64,000 nt of DNA from positions 41,919,509 through 41,983,508 of the forward strand of contig OX246739.1 in assembly GCA_945910005.1 (NCBI GenBank), read 5' to 3'. The DNA is from Isoperla grammatica (taxonomy: Eukaryota > Arthropoda > Insecta > Plecoptera > Perlodidae). The notes beneath the pieces are model-generated. The model did not search any database. It saw nothing but the letters and a program-made list of their open reading frames with translations, and was not told the origin of the DNA. Positions within the stretch are counted from its first letter, which is position 1. The number at the start of each line of letters is the position of its first letter. A program made the translations under genes and the position numbers. Positions 46,985 through 59,985 of the stretch are shown piece after piece.

Positions 46985-48568
46985 TGAAAATATCGTGGAC
47001 ATGGCACATCAACAACGACAACAAACATTACGTTATTAACAACACTCACCACAATCTTCCATGTTGTTCATTTGTTTCGCCAATGGTGTTTGAACAACGC
47101 CTGCGGCAAAGCTCATTCGCTCACGGACGAGGCTTCTGATTGGCTGGACCTGGACAAACATCAAAGCAGCAACATGCATAACCAAGGTCATGAATTTGCC
47201 ATAAGCGCTCCGAGCGCTCCATCCACTCTGTGGTTATTTCTGTAAACTAGATAAACGCATAGAAACGACATTTGAATTGATTGTTTGTTGTTTAACGACG
47301 TACTCGACAACTATGATCATGTGACGTCTGGGAGAGTGGCTCTTGAAAAAAATATTACTTTGTTTGAAATGTACAACAATGACAATTTGCAACTGTATCA
47401 TATTTTGGCAGCCAGGATGGACAAATGACCTTTTAATCCTAGCATCTGCAAGTTATATGTCCTTGGCAGAGGCTCGAAGTTCGGTAAACCTCACATTTTG
47501 GTCGTCACACCCAATCACACTTATATATTATAGAATATGTTAGTAAAGAATCTACGTCTACACATAAATTATCTACGCCTCAATCCTTTGTGTGCCATTA
47601 CAGTACGTAGCAGACGTTCATGGATCCATGCCATCAAAATAATGCATGCGGTACCATTTATGATGATTAAGAAAAACAACTTAAATCAACTAAACAATAG
47701 TTCTTAAATGCTATATTAAGGTTATTCAATGCATACACGGTCTTCCTCTATAAAATCATCATTTGATATTTGACATTTTTCATTTGTATGTTTTGTTGCT
47801 CTGAAAGTTAGACTATCTGTGGAAAGAAGTTGATATAGAAGTTTTCAGGGAGTGGAACTTCTTTATCGATGTTGATACTCAACTTAAACAATAATCTGAT
47901 CATATCTTTAATTTTCGAACATTGTCGAACTTTCTTGTACAAACATTGTTGTAATGATGTCGCTCATATGTTTGTAGTGATCTCATTGTCCTGACTATCT
48001 TTTGAATTATTCACAATTACAAACAACTTCGGCTCTGTTTTATATCAAATTATATTAGAGTAGTGTGATTTACATGTACAAAATTTAATTATCTCATAGC
48101 GTGGTTAGAATGGAATAGAATAGAACCTAACTTCTTGTCGACGAGTTATCGGTAGAACGAATTAGAAGCGAACCAAACAACACTACAAACAAAGCTTTCC
48201 AATGTCAATACGTACATCTCCGTATTTAAGCCCAATGGCTGCTAATTCACTAACTGTAGCTCCCTCCCCAGGGTCGAGCTGAAACAAGTCGAGAGTGGAG
48301 AGAGAAATCGCGCAAACAAGCGAGTCAAGCGTACGATATGACCATTGACCACGCTTTAACTTCTTGACTCGCCTAAACAAATTCAACCGCAAATTACGAG
48401 GAACGACTCCCACCCAATAATAAAACAATTAATCAAAAGTAAACAAAACAAACGTCGTTGTTTGACAAGATGGATGACCGCAGAAACATTAATCTTTGTG
48501 AACGCTCGGTCGTCGTCTATAGGTCGTCAGGCGCCGTCGTCAACTTTTATTTCGCGATAAAAGATTAA
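46985..48568. other. Anonymous sequence
   Basis: No gene recognised. An 81-residue minus-strand frame at 48183-48428 has balanced composition but no domain that I can name. Confidence 0.45.
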
Positions 48569-48750
<182 letters not shown>

Positions 48751-49803
48751 TAGTAATTTAAAATAATTTTCATAAAAATACAATTCGTATATACGTGTAG
48801 ATATATATTTGAAGATTTTACATAAGGATGAGGCATTGTATTTCATTTCTATGGGTGTGCTTAATTTTATATAACAGTTGTAATTTTTAATTTTATTCAA
48901 TTTAATATTGTATAATATTTTAAACGAAAAGAAAAATCACAAAAGGAATCTGTTTGGACCAAATATATTTTAATATTTCAAAATATGATCGTATATTATT
49001 TAAGTAGTTTGTTATAAAGTAAAATACTTTACCTCCACTCATTTTCCTGCTTTTTTACAAATACATTTCCATTACTGGCCAAAGCAAATGTGTGTTTAGG
49101 CCACCATAAATCAAAGCTGTTCGCGATGTGGGAAATAGCTCTAGAGAGAGGAAATTCACCTTTGGGAATTGTTACTAATGTGAGTAAATTAGATTTTCCA
49201 TTAACCTCTCATATCTCGGTCATGGGATCCTAGAGGAGTCTTAATTTCTGCGCCGTCAATATTTTAATTCAGTATTCGTATTTGCTTAAACTTGTGCAGA
49301 CGTGAGCACTGTTAAATATGCAAAATTCGGTTGGTTATTCAACATGCAATTAAATTAATAGGTACAGACTGATTTCATTATAAGGTAGTATTTACCTTCT
49401 ATAGCGTAAACAACCTTCTATAGAAGGTATTTCAACGTTTGATATTTGTATATGCTTGAATAATATTCAGAATGTAATTAAAATAAGTATACCCAAATAT
49501 GTATATAACACACACGCTACAACTTGCAAAACTAGTTACTTAGCAACAATCACACAAGCTTTCTTAAAACGCTGTTTAGTTAATACTTCTATGTCCAATA
49601 ACTTAATTTAAGAGCTTCTAAACGGTAGTGTTAACAAACCTAAAACTAGTAAGGGGGCACTTTCAAAATTTGTTGGAAGTGATGTCAGAGTATGAATTCA
49701 AAGAACACAATAATACATAATCTTAGTGTTCAGCGTGAGTTAAGTAATCTCGAAACGTTTTCTTGCCTAAGCTTTCTGCAGCTGTTGTAGGGGTTTAAGA
49801 TCT
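48751..49803. other. Anonymous A/T-rich sequence
   Basis: No feature supported. Confidence 0.5.
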
Positions 49804-49943
49804 AATCACAATTGTCGGTATCGGGATCACCATCGCAATCCGGAAATCACAATAGCATCGTGATGTCGTAATGGTATAACATGGGAAAATGTACGATTGC
49901 GGTTCCGATCCCGATTACGGTCACGATGCTAACAATTGTGATT
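49804..49943. mobile_element. 140-bp inverted-repeat element (MITE-like)
   Basis: Perfect 12-bp ends, AATCACAATTGT and ACAATTGTGATT, continue as weaker inverted similarity (TCGGTATCGGGATC.. and GATTGCGGTTCCGATCCCGA). No coding capacity and no clear target duplication. Confidence 0.6.
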
Positions 49944-52565
49944 GAAGTGAACTATAGCATGACAAGCCTACATGTTCGCCTAGTGAAGGGCGTGTGTTGG
50001 ATGGCTGACAGGGTGAGTTCTGAGTTGCTTGGTTGCGACATATCCACATGACAGAAGCTCATAAGACATTCGCTTTCTTTCGCCTTCTTACGATTCCCCA
50101 CCTTTTGAAGTCGATTGTCTCTTCATAAAACGGAGGAATTCTAGAGAAATGTTTAGGGTTGTCTTTTTGTAATGTAAAGAGAAAGACTCTAAAAAAAGAC
50201 TTTTAAAATGTTTGTGTGCATGTAAGAAAAGTTTAAAAAAGGATGTGTTTTACCGGGTGCGGTCTCTTTTTAAGCCACGTCTCAATTCGAAGCAAAGTCT
50301 CTGTCTTTGAGGTAAACCAAAAATAACATAAAGCACACGGACGCACGCACGGGCTACATTGATGGGACCAGAGCTCTCTCGTAAGATGTGAGGACTCACC
50401 GAAGTTGTCTCACACGTATACACGCACACAAGCAAGCACAACTCTACCGTTCGCACGGTCATATTGTTTTCATATCTTTCGACTCTAACTTGTATGGTCG
50501 ACATGTCTACATAAATTTACATTCGCTCTTGCCACTCCCGTTGAGTGAGGCTTCGCGTAAGCCCGCAGACACGCTGACATGATTGTAATAGAACACTGTG
50601 CTCGCACATGTCGTCTCAATCGCGCCCATTTTTAACTTATGTGCATAATTACGTTCTCTAATCTCCATTCATTCTTTTTACGTATGTAGCTAAGTACCTA
50701 CATGGCTTAGACTAGTTGCGTGGATAGGGAAGGTTAGAGGGACATGGATGTATGATTTGTTTTCTTGTTGAGTTAACTCGCAGTCTTATGCTCTGTGGTA
50801 GAAGCTTTGTCGACCACGATGCCGTGAATGTGACCGAAACTAGCAAACGAGTACAGAATAATAATTAACTGAAGAGAAATGTATTATTTAACATTTGAAA
50901 TAAATTATGTCATAATGTGAGAATTTAATACACACACATATAAATATATATTTATTTGTGTTTCTAATATTATCTTTAGTAAAAGGTTGTTGAGTGATGA
51001 TAAGGTAAGCATCCCCTAAAGCTTTGGGTCCAAAAGGTGCCTAATACAAACAATGTTTTCGGAAAGGTGCAAGGTATAAATCTGTAGTTGAACATGTTAG
51101 CCCTGCAATTGTGGAAGCCTGATCACATCAAACGTACTTGCTAATTTATATAGTTGAACGAAGCATGAAGTTTGGTAAGCATACATTCTGCTATGTACAC
51201 TAAATGATGTTAAAAAGAGCCAATTAAAGTAGATATTTCAGACGGAACAAACATAACATGTTCTTTAATTGATATGTAAACCATATTCTAACAGTGGAAG
51301 TTGTTAAAATAAGTCATAACAAGAAAAGCAAATAATATCTCTGCAAATTAATCATATTCATTTAATTATTGAGAATTTACACAAAGCTGTGCCCTAAAGA
51401 GTTCGTTAGGAATATCTTATTGGGTATACTAATTCAAATAATTAATACACTGTACTAATTCATTATTGAATGAAAGTCACAAGTGGTAAATTTAACTTCC
51501 AGCTAAAGAGCGCTAAAGATAAGATCTGGGTTTCATCCCCAGCTGGGAAAACTTTTATTACAATTGCTATATCTCCAAACGTATTCATTGCCATGAACCT
51601 CTAAAAATCAGTTTCAAAACAAATTTTTCCTAAAATTTTATTAAAATTTATAATACACTAAAATATTTTACGTTGTACTATTAAAAGTAAAATGATACAC
51701 ATTTATATCATATAAATATTTAGAAATAAACTTCATTTGAAACAATATTACTGAAATAATTAGAAAAAACTTGTACATTTGCTAATTTCTATGTGACCGT
51801 GGGTCACCTAACTGTAATAACCTGTATAGCCACCATCATGGGTTGTACGATTTTCCTCTACCTTTCATGACTGAACATGTTTCCTAAAAGAAAAAAGAAA
51901 CAGAAAAAAATATGTTTATATTCAGTACGAGAATTCTAATACAATAAGCATTTTCTACGAACAACAAAACACAATGGAAACATCGACGTCATACCAATTT
52001 ATTTATACCCTCGAGGCAAGAAGGCATCCCTTTAAAATGTGATGGAGTTCTCGAAAGTATATATATAAACGAATAATGGTTTAACAATTCCCGAAGCGCA
52101 TGGGGTCGCATTTCAATTTCATTTGTCCCTGAAAGATTAGCTTCACCACCAGACCTTAGCGAGGTTGGAGCATCAACGTGCTGCATAAAGTATTTAACAT
52201 CATGAACGTGAGTGCGGGTGCGCTTGGTTTATGTAGCTGGATATGTCAGACCCAGACAAACCTAGAGTTTTATTGTGATGTGTGACATGTTCCAACATTG
52301 AGCAGTAAAGCACGTCAGCCAACACAAAGCAACATCCCTTGGGAGTTGTTTGAATGAAACGTGTTTCCCGTGGGTTCTGACGTGATGTGTTTTCTTGAGA
52401 GATCTGGTAATTAAATTAAAAATTATATACAATATATTAAGGAAACAAAAGTTATTTTATTTATCTACTTAAATGAGTAGCGAATTGATTTATGAAACGT
52501 GTGACACCCGTAATACGTTTGACTAATAATGTACTTTGCGTCTATTAATCTTCTCTTCACTTGAA
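49944..52565. other. Anonymous A/T-rich sequence
   Basis: No gene recognised. An 84-residue minus-strand frame at 50250-50504 has no identifiable domain. A B-box-like GGGTTTCATCCCC lies at 51528. Confidence 0.5.
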
Positions 52566-52570
52566 TATAA

Positions 52571-52633
<63 letters not shown>

Positions 52634-52653
52634 TAATAATAATAATAATAATA
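52566..52653. repeat. (AAT)n microsatellite at 5' side of an R4-like fragment
   Basis: About 88 bp of AAT with single TGA, CAA and AAA interruptions. In the plus frame it joins directly to the R4-like C-terminal codons. Confidence 0.95.
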
Positions 52654-52800
52654 CCGTTAATTATATCAGCAAATGGCATTGTTCCACGTAAACTCCATGA
52701 CAGTATTAAACTAATTGGTCTCCAACCGAACATATACATCGAGATGCAAAAAGCAATTATTTTGAACACGTGTAGGATAGTGCGAAAATTTTTGAACTAA
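52654..52800 (+). pseudogene. C-terminal end of an R4/Dong-type ORF
   Basis: 48 codons plus stop. The translation begins PLIISANGIVPRKLHDSIKL and finishes ILNTCRIVRKFLN. It aligns with the last residues of the 1045-residue protein at 14947-18084 (IPIIIGATGAISKTF... and ILGTARILRKVL): the same spacing, with the I-P-[LI]-I-I start and the [IL]-L-x-T-[CA]-R-I-[VL]-R-K ending conserved. This region follows the restriction-like endonuclease. The rest of the protein is lost to 5' truncation at the microsatellite. Confidence 0.8.
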
Positions 52801-52988
52801 GAAGAATGAAGACTTCAAGAAGTTCTCCATCCCGATGGTGGTTTTCGTGGTTTCCACCGTACAAAGAGCGAATGCTGGGATGAGTACAAATCGGCCACGA
52901 CCGTACATAGCATCCACAGTTCGGTTTGGAAAAAATAATGTGGACAATGATATATTAAGTAGTATAGCCAAATGTGGGCATTTGAGAA

Positions 52989-53050
52989 GCAGAAGAAGAA
53001 GAAGAAGAAGAAGAAGAAGAAGAAGAAGAAGAAGAAGAAGAAGAAGAAGA
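52989..53050 (+). repeat. (AAG)n microsatellite inside R4-like family 2 3' UTR
   Basis: 62 bp of pure AAG. The matching array in the copy at 59.6 kb, (TTC)n on the plus strand, is about 140 bp, in the same place between GCATTTGAGAAGC and ATATATT. Confidence 0.95.
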
Positions 53051-53168
53051 TATATTAAGTAGTTCTAAGTAGATTTTAATAAGGTAAACACATGGAAATA
53101 CTTGACATTTGTGTCCGTACAACATGTTTATGCCGGTTTTGACCGAGTTTGTATGTATTGCAACAATA

Positions 53169-53169
53169 A

Positions 53170-53231
<62 letters not shown>

Positions 53232-53290
53232 TAGTAATAATAATAATGATAATAATAATAATGATAATAATAATAATTATAATAATGATG
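53169..53290. repeat. (AAT)n microsatellite at 3' side of an R4-like fragment
   Basis: About 120 bp of AAT with scattered substitutions; 3' junction of R4-like copy 2. Confidence 0.95.
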
Positions 53291-53982
53291 TTAAAATCCG
53301 AACCACATGTCAGTATTTATTTCATCTGTTCCCAAGTGAGACTTCTTCATACTAATTGAGTTACAAAGAGCCCTTAGGTATTGGTAAAAAAGAACTGATA
53401 TTTTGCGGTATATTTCTTCTGCTGACCCCTTTTTTACGTTAATTTTCTTGTGGTTCTTATGTTTTGGGCCCCACACGTCGGGATACTGATGGACATGGTA
53501 AACTTCTATTATTATTAAATTAATAATATTTTATTCAGTCCACTTCATCTTCGGTTACCCTCCTCTCGCTACCGAGGAATGAACAGTAAACAACCCTAAA
53601 CACGTCCACCCTGAAACTGAGATCGCGAACAGCCCCTTTGATGTTTCCGCCTCTTGGGCGAACTTTGTCGGAGCTCGCGAGCTGGTCGCAAACCCCATGT
53701 AAACGCAGCTTTATATATACAACCAATCGACCAATGGGAACTCGAGTTTGGTATACAAACTAGATACAACGCAAAGAGAGTCAATGTGAACCCTAACTAA
53801 AGTTGCACTTTTTTTCTCACGGAGAAATAAAAAAAAAAAAAACACAGACTGTCGACCTACCCTATGGAACTTGCGATTTCTTTCAGTTAAAATTGCTTTA
53901 AAATTGTCTAAAGTTAAACAAAAATTAAAATTAAAAAATTATCATTCCATATAGAAATCAATACTCATTCTAATAATTTTTC
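53291..53982. other. Anonymous sequence
   Basis: No gene recognised; short minus-strand open frames at 53535-53784 overlap each other and lack domains. Confidence 0.5.
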
Positions 53983-54106
53983 TTTGTTACAATAAATGTT
54001 TCCGTTTTTTTAAATTAACTATTTATTACGAAAGGTGTGCTTTAACAACACATTACGACAATTATAGAGTTTATTCGAAAAATGGAAACATTTATTGTAA
54101 CAATAA
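53983..54106. mobile_element. Short inverted-repeat element, about 124 bp
   Basis: TTTGTTACAATAAATGTTTC (53983 onward) faces GGAAACATTTATTGTAACAA (ending about 54103). The ends are 27-28 bp with one mismatch and about 65 bp lies between. Very A/T-rich, with no coding capacity. Confidence 0.55.
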
Positions 54107-57100
54107 AACAGTCCCCCCAAAAAACATTACATTCTCAATGGAATTGCATATTTTGGTTTACGATGTAACAATTCTGAAACCCTTTGAGCAATTCTGTTCA
54201 ATTCTTCTCTGTACAGCTGAAAAATGAAGTAAAAGTACTGCGACATGATAATATTTACTTTCGATGGAGTACATAGTACAAAGCTTTACTTTAGGAAAAT
54301 GTTGTTCTAAAGTGAACAAATATGGAATGTAACATTTGCAGCAAATTACGTTGTGAAACATTTCTCTCTCGAGAGAGTGTCACTCTACGGTCTGTTGAGT
54401 GGTTGTATCACAACCACTCAAGTAACGGTTTGTTCCCATCACAAGACTGCGTCAGTGAACAAAACAAACGTAGCCTTCGCTATTGAAAACGTACTACATA
54501 GTGACTGGTGCAACACGATGTTTACATAAACTTACTGGTATTGTTGTCTATTACCGAACCGTTGAGCATCATTATCAAATTAATTAGTGGTGTTTGGTGC
54601 TTTAGTATCCATACATTGCTAAAGCCCGTAGGTATAGTCTAGGTTAGTGAGTATTAAACTGATACTGTCTGGGACACCTCTGCGCTCCACTCTTTAAATG
54701 TATCGATGTTTATTTGGTACTGACATAGGCAAAAGTTGGTTTGATTGAGAATCCAAAAATTGAACTAGTAGATGTAATGTGTGACAGTAAACGTTTGAAA
54801 TAAGGGTAGGTTAAGTGAAATAGCAATATGGTAGAAACATGCAATAAGAACGATGTGGTTCACAACCGTCACAGTGGATTGAAATAGTTACAAGGAATCA
54901 ATCGATTCCATTTCTTATCTCAACTTCCCATGATGCACCTTATGACGAACCAATCAGAACGCAGAAGAGCCAGACGAGAAGGCCTACTACGGAAATCAAA
55001 ACAAAAAACAGTGATGCCGGATGTGCTGTTGTTGATGTCAATGAAAGTAAGTACATATTAAAGCACTGGCTTGACTACAGAAATAAGGTTAAATTAGAAT
55101 ATTGTGAACCAATAGCTTGTTATTTCACTGTTTGATTGTTTCTTATAGCAAATCATTTAAATTGTGAATCTGGCTTTAGCGGCTCTCTAAGCAAGAAACG
55201 CATATCAGTGCACAATAACGCGGGAAGGTTGCCCGATAAGGTTATACCGACTTATCACGTTATGTCGTTCCTCCCATTACCGTTATCAGATTATTATTGT
55301 TACTAGTATGTGTTCGCTCTGTAGCTCTGGTTGCCGTGTTTTCTATAGTGATACGATGCCGGTTGATACATGTGAGAATTGTAAGGACAATCTTTCAAGT
55401 GACGTTGATATATGTGGGATGTGATTATGGGTTTTAGTAATCGATTTAAAAACCTACCTACAACGCGAAATCATAGCAGCAGAAAGAGGAGTGGCATTGC
55501 AGTGGTTTCCCGGAGTCGAATAAGACGGGGAGTCCTTCCTTGTTGACTTTGGATTCAGCTGACATTATGTTGTTAGTAGCTTACCTTGTTTGCTATAAAG
55601 AGCAATAGTACATTTGAAAATGTTGGAGTTGACACAAGTTTTACCACTTTAGTGTATTAGATTCAGTTTGGTAAAGAAAATATTGTTTGTTTTATGAGAG
55701 GAAGCCCTACTTAAAATGTTATTATTGCCTCCAGCATGTTTCTATTTTGCGGAAACGAACAGTGTGCTTATCTTGGAAAAATAAGGAATTTAGTTCAATT
55801 ATATAGAATAATACTTCACAGATGAAATAGACTTTAGCCGGAGGTAAAAGGTAGCTTATATAACAAAACAAAAAAACAATGGTAGAGTACCAAATAACAG
55901 TTGTGACATTTATGGCAATTGAAAGATACTTATGATCGGTCATTTCTACTCGTTGAATAAAATATTAAGTTATTATAAATACTGTTTCTGTCTGAAAAAT
56001 CCTAAACCCTAAATTCTAAAATATGAAATATTTATCATTATTATATTGTCTATCTCTTTCTCGAATTCGAATCTAATCAATATCAATCTCAGGTGCAATT
56101 TATAATCTATCAGAGTGGTGCATGAAACAGGCTAAGACTTAAAGCCAAACATTGGAAACAACTTACAACATTAAAATGGCATGTTAAAGGGCCGTTCAAA
56201 AGTTATTATTAGCAGTAATTTAACACGATATAATCGGCTTAAACCTTTCAAGATTTTCGATCACTAAATTATTGTACTTTCGAGCAATACAAATACATAA
56301 TACACTCTTGGTGGAGGTGCCGGGTCCAACCAACATTCTAAACAAATGGTAATTTTACCGTTTTCTTTGTCATTTCTAATCGTGAATTCTATTTTTATTA
56401 TATTTGCAATGAATATATATTAACTTAAAAACTACGAACCTCAAATTGCTTATTAAATGATTGTAATATCGGTAGTTTAATAAAAGGGCCTTAAATAAAT
56501 AATTTTGATTGAAAACTAAAGTAGCCAATTGATCTAACACGACCATGCACAAAGTTATCAATGTACAAAATCAGTGATATTTTAGATGTTTATTTTTTCA
56601 CTCGTAAAAACATTTTATGCACGGGCAAGTCAAACTAAGTGAAATATATTTTTATTTAATATTGCTTTATAATTATAGTCAATTAAAATAACTGTGACAT
56701 GATTTGATTGTAAGTATATTACATTTGTGTTTAACCATGTAAACCACGATGCATTATCTGGTTAAGTGAACATACAATGAACGTACAGCGAACACTTAGA
56801 CGCTGTCGCCAAACGTAATTACGCAGAGAATGATAGTCCACAAGCAAATTGCACGTGCAGCCGTTTCAGGGATACACGCAGACATACACAAGTTTAATTA
56901 TAACTTTACGTGTTGTTAACCCCCTCTGCTTAGATGGTTGTCACTCTAGCTTGTTAATGTAGTCAACAATGTACATCACTACAAGAGCATTTGGCTACTT
57001 TAACTACTTTCGAGAAATTTGATTAAAACTATAAGTTATTGTACGTGGTGGCTTCTGAGTTTGTATCCTTCCTTAATGATGAGCGCGTGTACCCTACTAT

Positions 57101-58694
57101 AACAACGATAGAACTTCATAATTATAGTAAATAGATAGCTTGCTATAGTTTAAAACTGATGTAACTGATACTTTAGCACAAATACTGGTAGTGATAAAAA
57201 CACGTTAATTTTTTTGGCTCGAAATGGTGTTAATGGTGTGTGATAATAAGATGAGTTGTGGGTAGTAGGAAACATAATTATAATTGATGAATTCAAAACT
57301 CTAGGACCAGGAGAATTTTTAAATACAAACAATAACCACGGTTATAACTTACGAAATGTTTTAATTTTCTATTAAGTTATGCCCATGTTAATGTTCGTGA
57401 CGTGTGTTTTATTTAATAATAGTATTTGGTATAACAGACAGAGAATATAAATATAAATCCGTTTGTAGATTATTTTCATTGTGGGAAGGTTATAAAGCGG
57501 CGTAACCTTCTACACAAAATCAGAGCTACCCTGGACCTACTCTATGTAAGGCCCAGTCGTGTGCCAATTTTGTAAGTTGACTCACAAATAAATTTAAATC
57601 TAACTCTGAACATGTGTTAGAAATTCTTACACTTATGCAAATTCAGTTTATTGTGTGAATTGTTTTAATATATTCCAAAGGATCAGATAACATGTGTTTT
57701 GCAAATAAACCGTTTTACTGAGTATATTTAAATCCAGACTGTATCGTGGGAAACTGCATCCGTTGTAACATAAGCCTCGCTAGAAGTTGGCAGTGAATTA
57801 ACTCTTGATACACCTAATTGGATGTATAATTAGCTATCCTGCTCATTCTGTGTGTTTTCTACATAAATACACCACATATTATACTGTCACATTGTTTGTA
57901 TACATTATGTAAAGTGAACAAATGCAGCCATATTATACTATGAACTAAGGTAAAATATTAAAAATCGATCCCCTTCTTGCAATGTGAGCTCACTTGACAA
58001 AATTAAATTTACCTCATGAAAATTTAATTGAATTATAAATTTATGTATGTAGAACAAAAAATCACAACTTGATATGGAACCGAAATTTACAACACAATAA
58101 ACTAGCTAATTCTGTTTCTATCGTATAGATAACGTGACGTGTGATAAAATGCGCCACGTGACTCGCGACAAGTACGTAGAAGCTATGAGAAGTGTGGAAA
58201 CAACGAGCGAGATATGGGGGGGGGGGGGGGGCTGTCCAGAACATGCCTCGTACCATATTGAAGTGGGGGTGGGGGCTGCCACAGACAGACCGACAGAGAA
58301 GCCACAAGCAACCCAAGCAGACTAGCACGTAATACGCCGAACGATGGCGATAAGATGTTATCTTGCTGGAAGACAATGTGTTTTCATTGCAGGGACTCCT
58401 GTGCGAAGGCCGTAACACTCTAGTGCGACAGTGTGCCTGGATGTCGGATGCTAATTTAATGTTAAGTTTGAACATACATTCACATTTCGAATAGTTATTC
58501 ATTACTGTTAGATTATTTACAATTATCTGCATTGGTTCGGTTATAATTAATGGACTACCGTATCACACAATGTACACAGTTCTCAAAATTTATTGTTTTC
58601 GTGTTTATAATATACAATTGTTACATAGAATTATGCTAAACGATATAGATAATACAATACATACATTATTCATTGAACACACAGCAAAATGAAA
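54107..58694. other. Anonymous A/T-rich interval
   Basis: No gene recognised in about 4.6 kb. A perfect 12-bp stem with 3-nt loop (TTGAGTGGTTGT facing ACAACCACTCAA) lies at 54395-54421, right after a TCTCTCTCGAGAGAGA palindrome. A run of about 17 G lies at 58215-58231 within a GC-richer patch. Confidence 0.5.
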
Positions 58695-58828
58695 GGTTAT
58701 AATTTGTATAATATTTCGTAGGAAATCTGCCAAGGGACAATCCATGCCCCTCTTCAGATGGCTAACTGTAGTATTGCGATATTTGGAATAGTTGGGAAGG
58801 AATTTTCGGGCCTGATAGATATAGATAC
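58695..58828 (-). mobile_element. SINE fragment, copy C (body and tail)
   Basis: On the plus strand it reads TATAATATTTCGTAGGAAAT, then CCCCTCTTCAGATGGCTAAC and TAGTTGGGAAGGAATTTTCG, matching the 22.3-22.5 kb SINE tail and body in the same orientation. The tRNA-like head is absent; the fragment ends near 58828. Confidence 0.6.
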
Positions 58829-59510
58829 ACCAGAACCAGGAATTTCTGCTGAAGAATCAATTCTTATCTGAAGATCTAGTATTCAGATTAATAACTTTTG
58901 GTTAACCAAACTCGGAAAACGTATCAATATTACATTGAATTGAACGTGGCAGCTATAAACACAAAATAAAACTTAATTAAGTCTAGTAAAAGCAGCTCTA
59001 GGGAGCAACGTAAAAATAACACGTACTCAATTATCAGAGCTTATAACTTATCAAGATCGAATAAAATTGCAATCGCAATCTATGAAACGTGATTTCCTTA
59101 CACACAAGAAAACACCATAGACCTCCTGAAGCTGCCTTTATCAATTGAGTTTGACGGTTAGAAATATACGTGATGTGGCTTCGCTTGGCAATAAGACGTC
59201 AACGTGGAGGCTTTCAAATAATTCCTGAAAGCCAGAGAACCAAGATTAAGATGGGAATCGAAAACTAATTCCACCACTCGAACGAGCTTCATTTCCACTC
59301 GACGTCGGGGGAGACGTCTTATGTGCATCTCTGAGTTCTGCTCGTGAACCACTACTTGGTGACAGAATATGCAAACATATATTAAACACACGTTAATCAC
59401 GTTGTCATATTCTCTCATGATTTTTGATAGAAACGTAAATGTGCTCGCTCTTTTAATTTAAGTGTTGTATTATTATAATTTCTAATAAAATATTTAGTTT
59501 TGTCTTACGA
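58829..59510. other. Anonymous sequence
   Basis: No gene recognised; an 86-residue minus-strand frame at 59158-59418 has no known domain. Confidence 0.5.
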
Positions 59511-59529
59511 TTTTATTATTATTATTATT
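59511..59529. repeat. Short (TTA)n tract at 3' side of an R4-like fragment
   Basis: About six TTA units, forming (TAA)n on the coding strand of the adjacent R4-like copy 3. Confidence 0.85.
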
Positions 59530-59805
59530 TTATTGTTGCAATACATACAAACTCGGTCAAAACCGGCATAAACATGCTGTACGGACACAAATGTCAAGTA
59601 TTTCCATGTGTTTACCTTATTAAAATCTACTTAGAACTACCAAATATATCTTCTTCTACTTCTTCTTCTTGTTCTTCTTCTTCTTCTTCTTCTTCTTCTT
59701 CTTCTTCTTCTTCTTCTTCTTCTTCTTCTTCTTCTTCTTCTTCTTCTTCTTCTTCTTCTTCTTCTTCTTCTTCTTCTTCTTCTTCTTCTGCTTCTCAAAT
59801 GCCCA

Positions 59806-59806
<1 letters not shown>
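59530..59806 (-). mobile_element. R4-like family 2, 3' fragment (copy 3)
   Basis: The reverse complement starts GTGGGCATTTGAGAAGC right after (AAT)n, then runs through (AAG)n (59650-59790 on the plus strand as TTC), then GGTAGTTCTAAGTAG, GGTAAACACATGGAAATACT and the GCCGGTTTTGACCGAG segment, and ends CAATAAAA(TAA)n. The non-repeat parts are nearly identical to 52973-53168. It is truncated within the 3' UTR and has no coding sequence. The poly-Ser and poly-Phe frames across it are repeat translations. Confidence 0.8.

Positions 59807-59985
<179 letters not shown>

Larger units (their letters stand above)
52654..53168 (+). mobile_element. R4-like family 2, 5'-truncated copy (copy 2)
   Basis: It starts at the end of an AAT array within the C-terminal codons of an R4/Dong-type ORF, followed by a 3' UTR of about 370 bp that contains an (AAG)n array (52989-53050) and ends GCAACAATAAAA before (TAA)n at 53169. 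The UTR end is shared with copies at 21044-21170 and 59530-59806. Sequence differs from the 14.6-18.1 kb element, so it is a second family. Confidence 0.8.

Noticed and set aside
52835..53062. 75-residue frame ending in poly-Arg
   Set aside because: The Arg run is the AAG array in the R4-like 3' UTR, and the upstream part is UTR sequence.
58062..58532. 156-residue minus-strand frame
   Set aside because: Depends on a run of about 17 G and has no recognisable domain; chance frame in a GC-richer patch.
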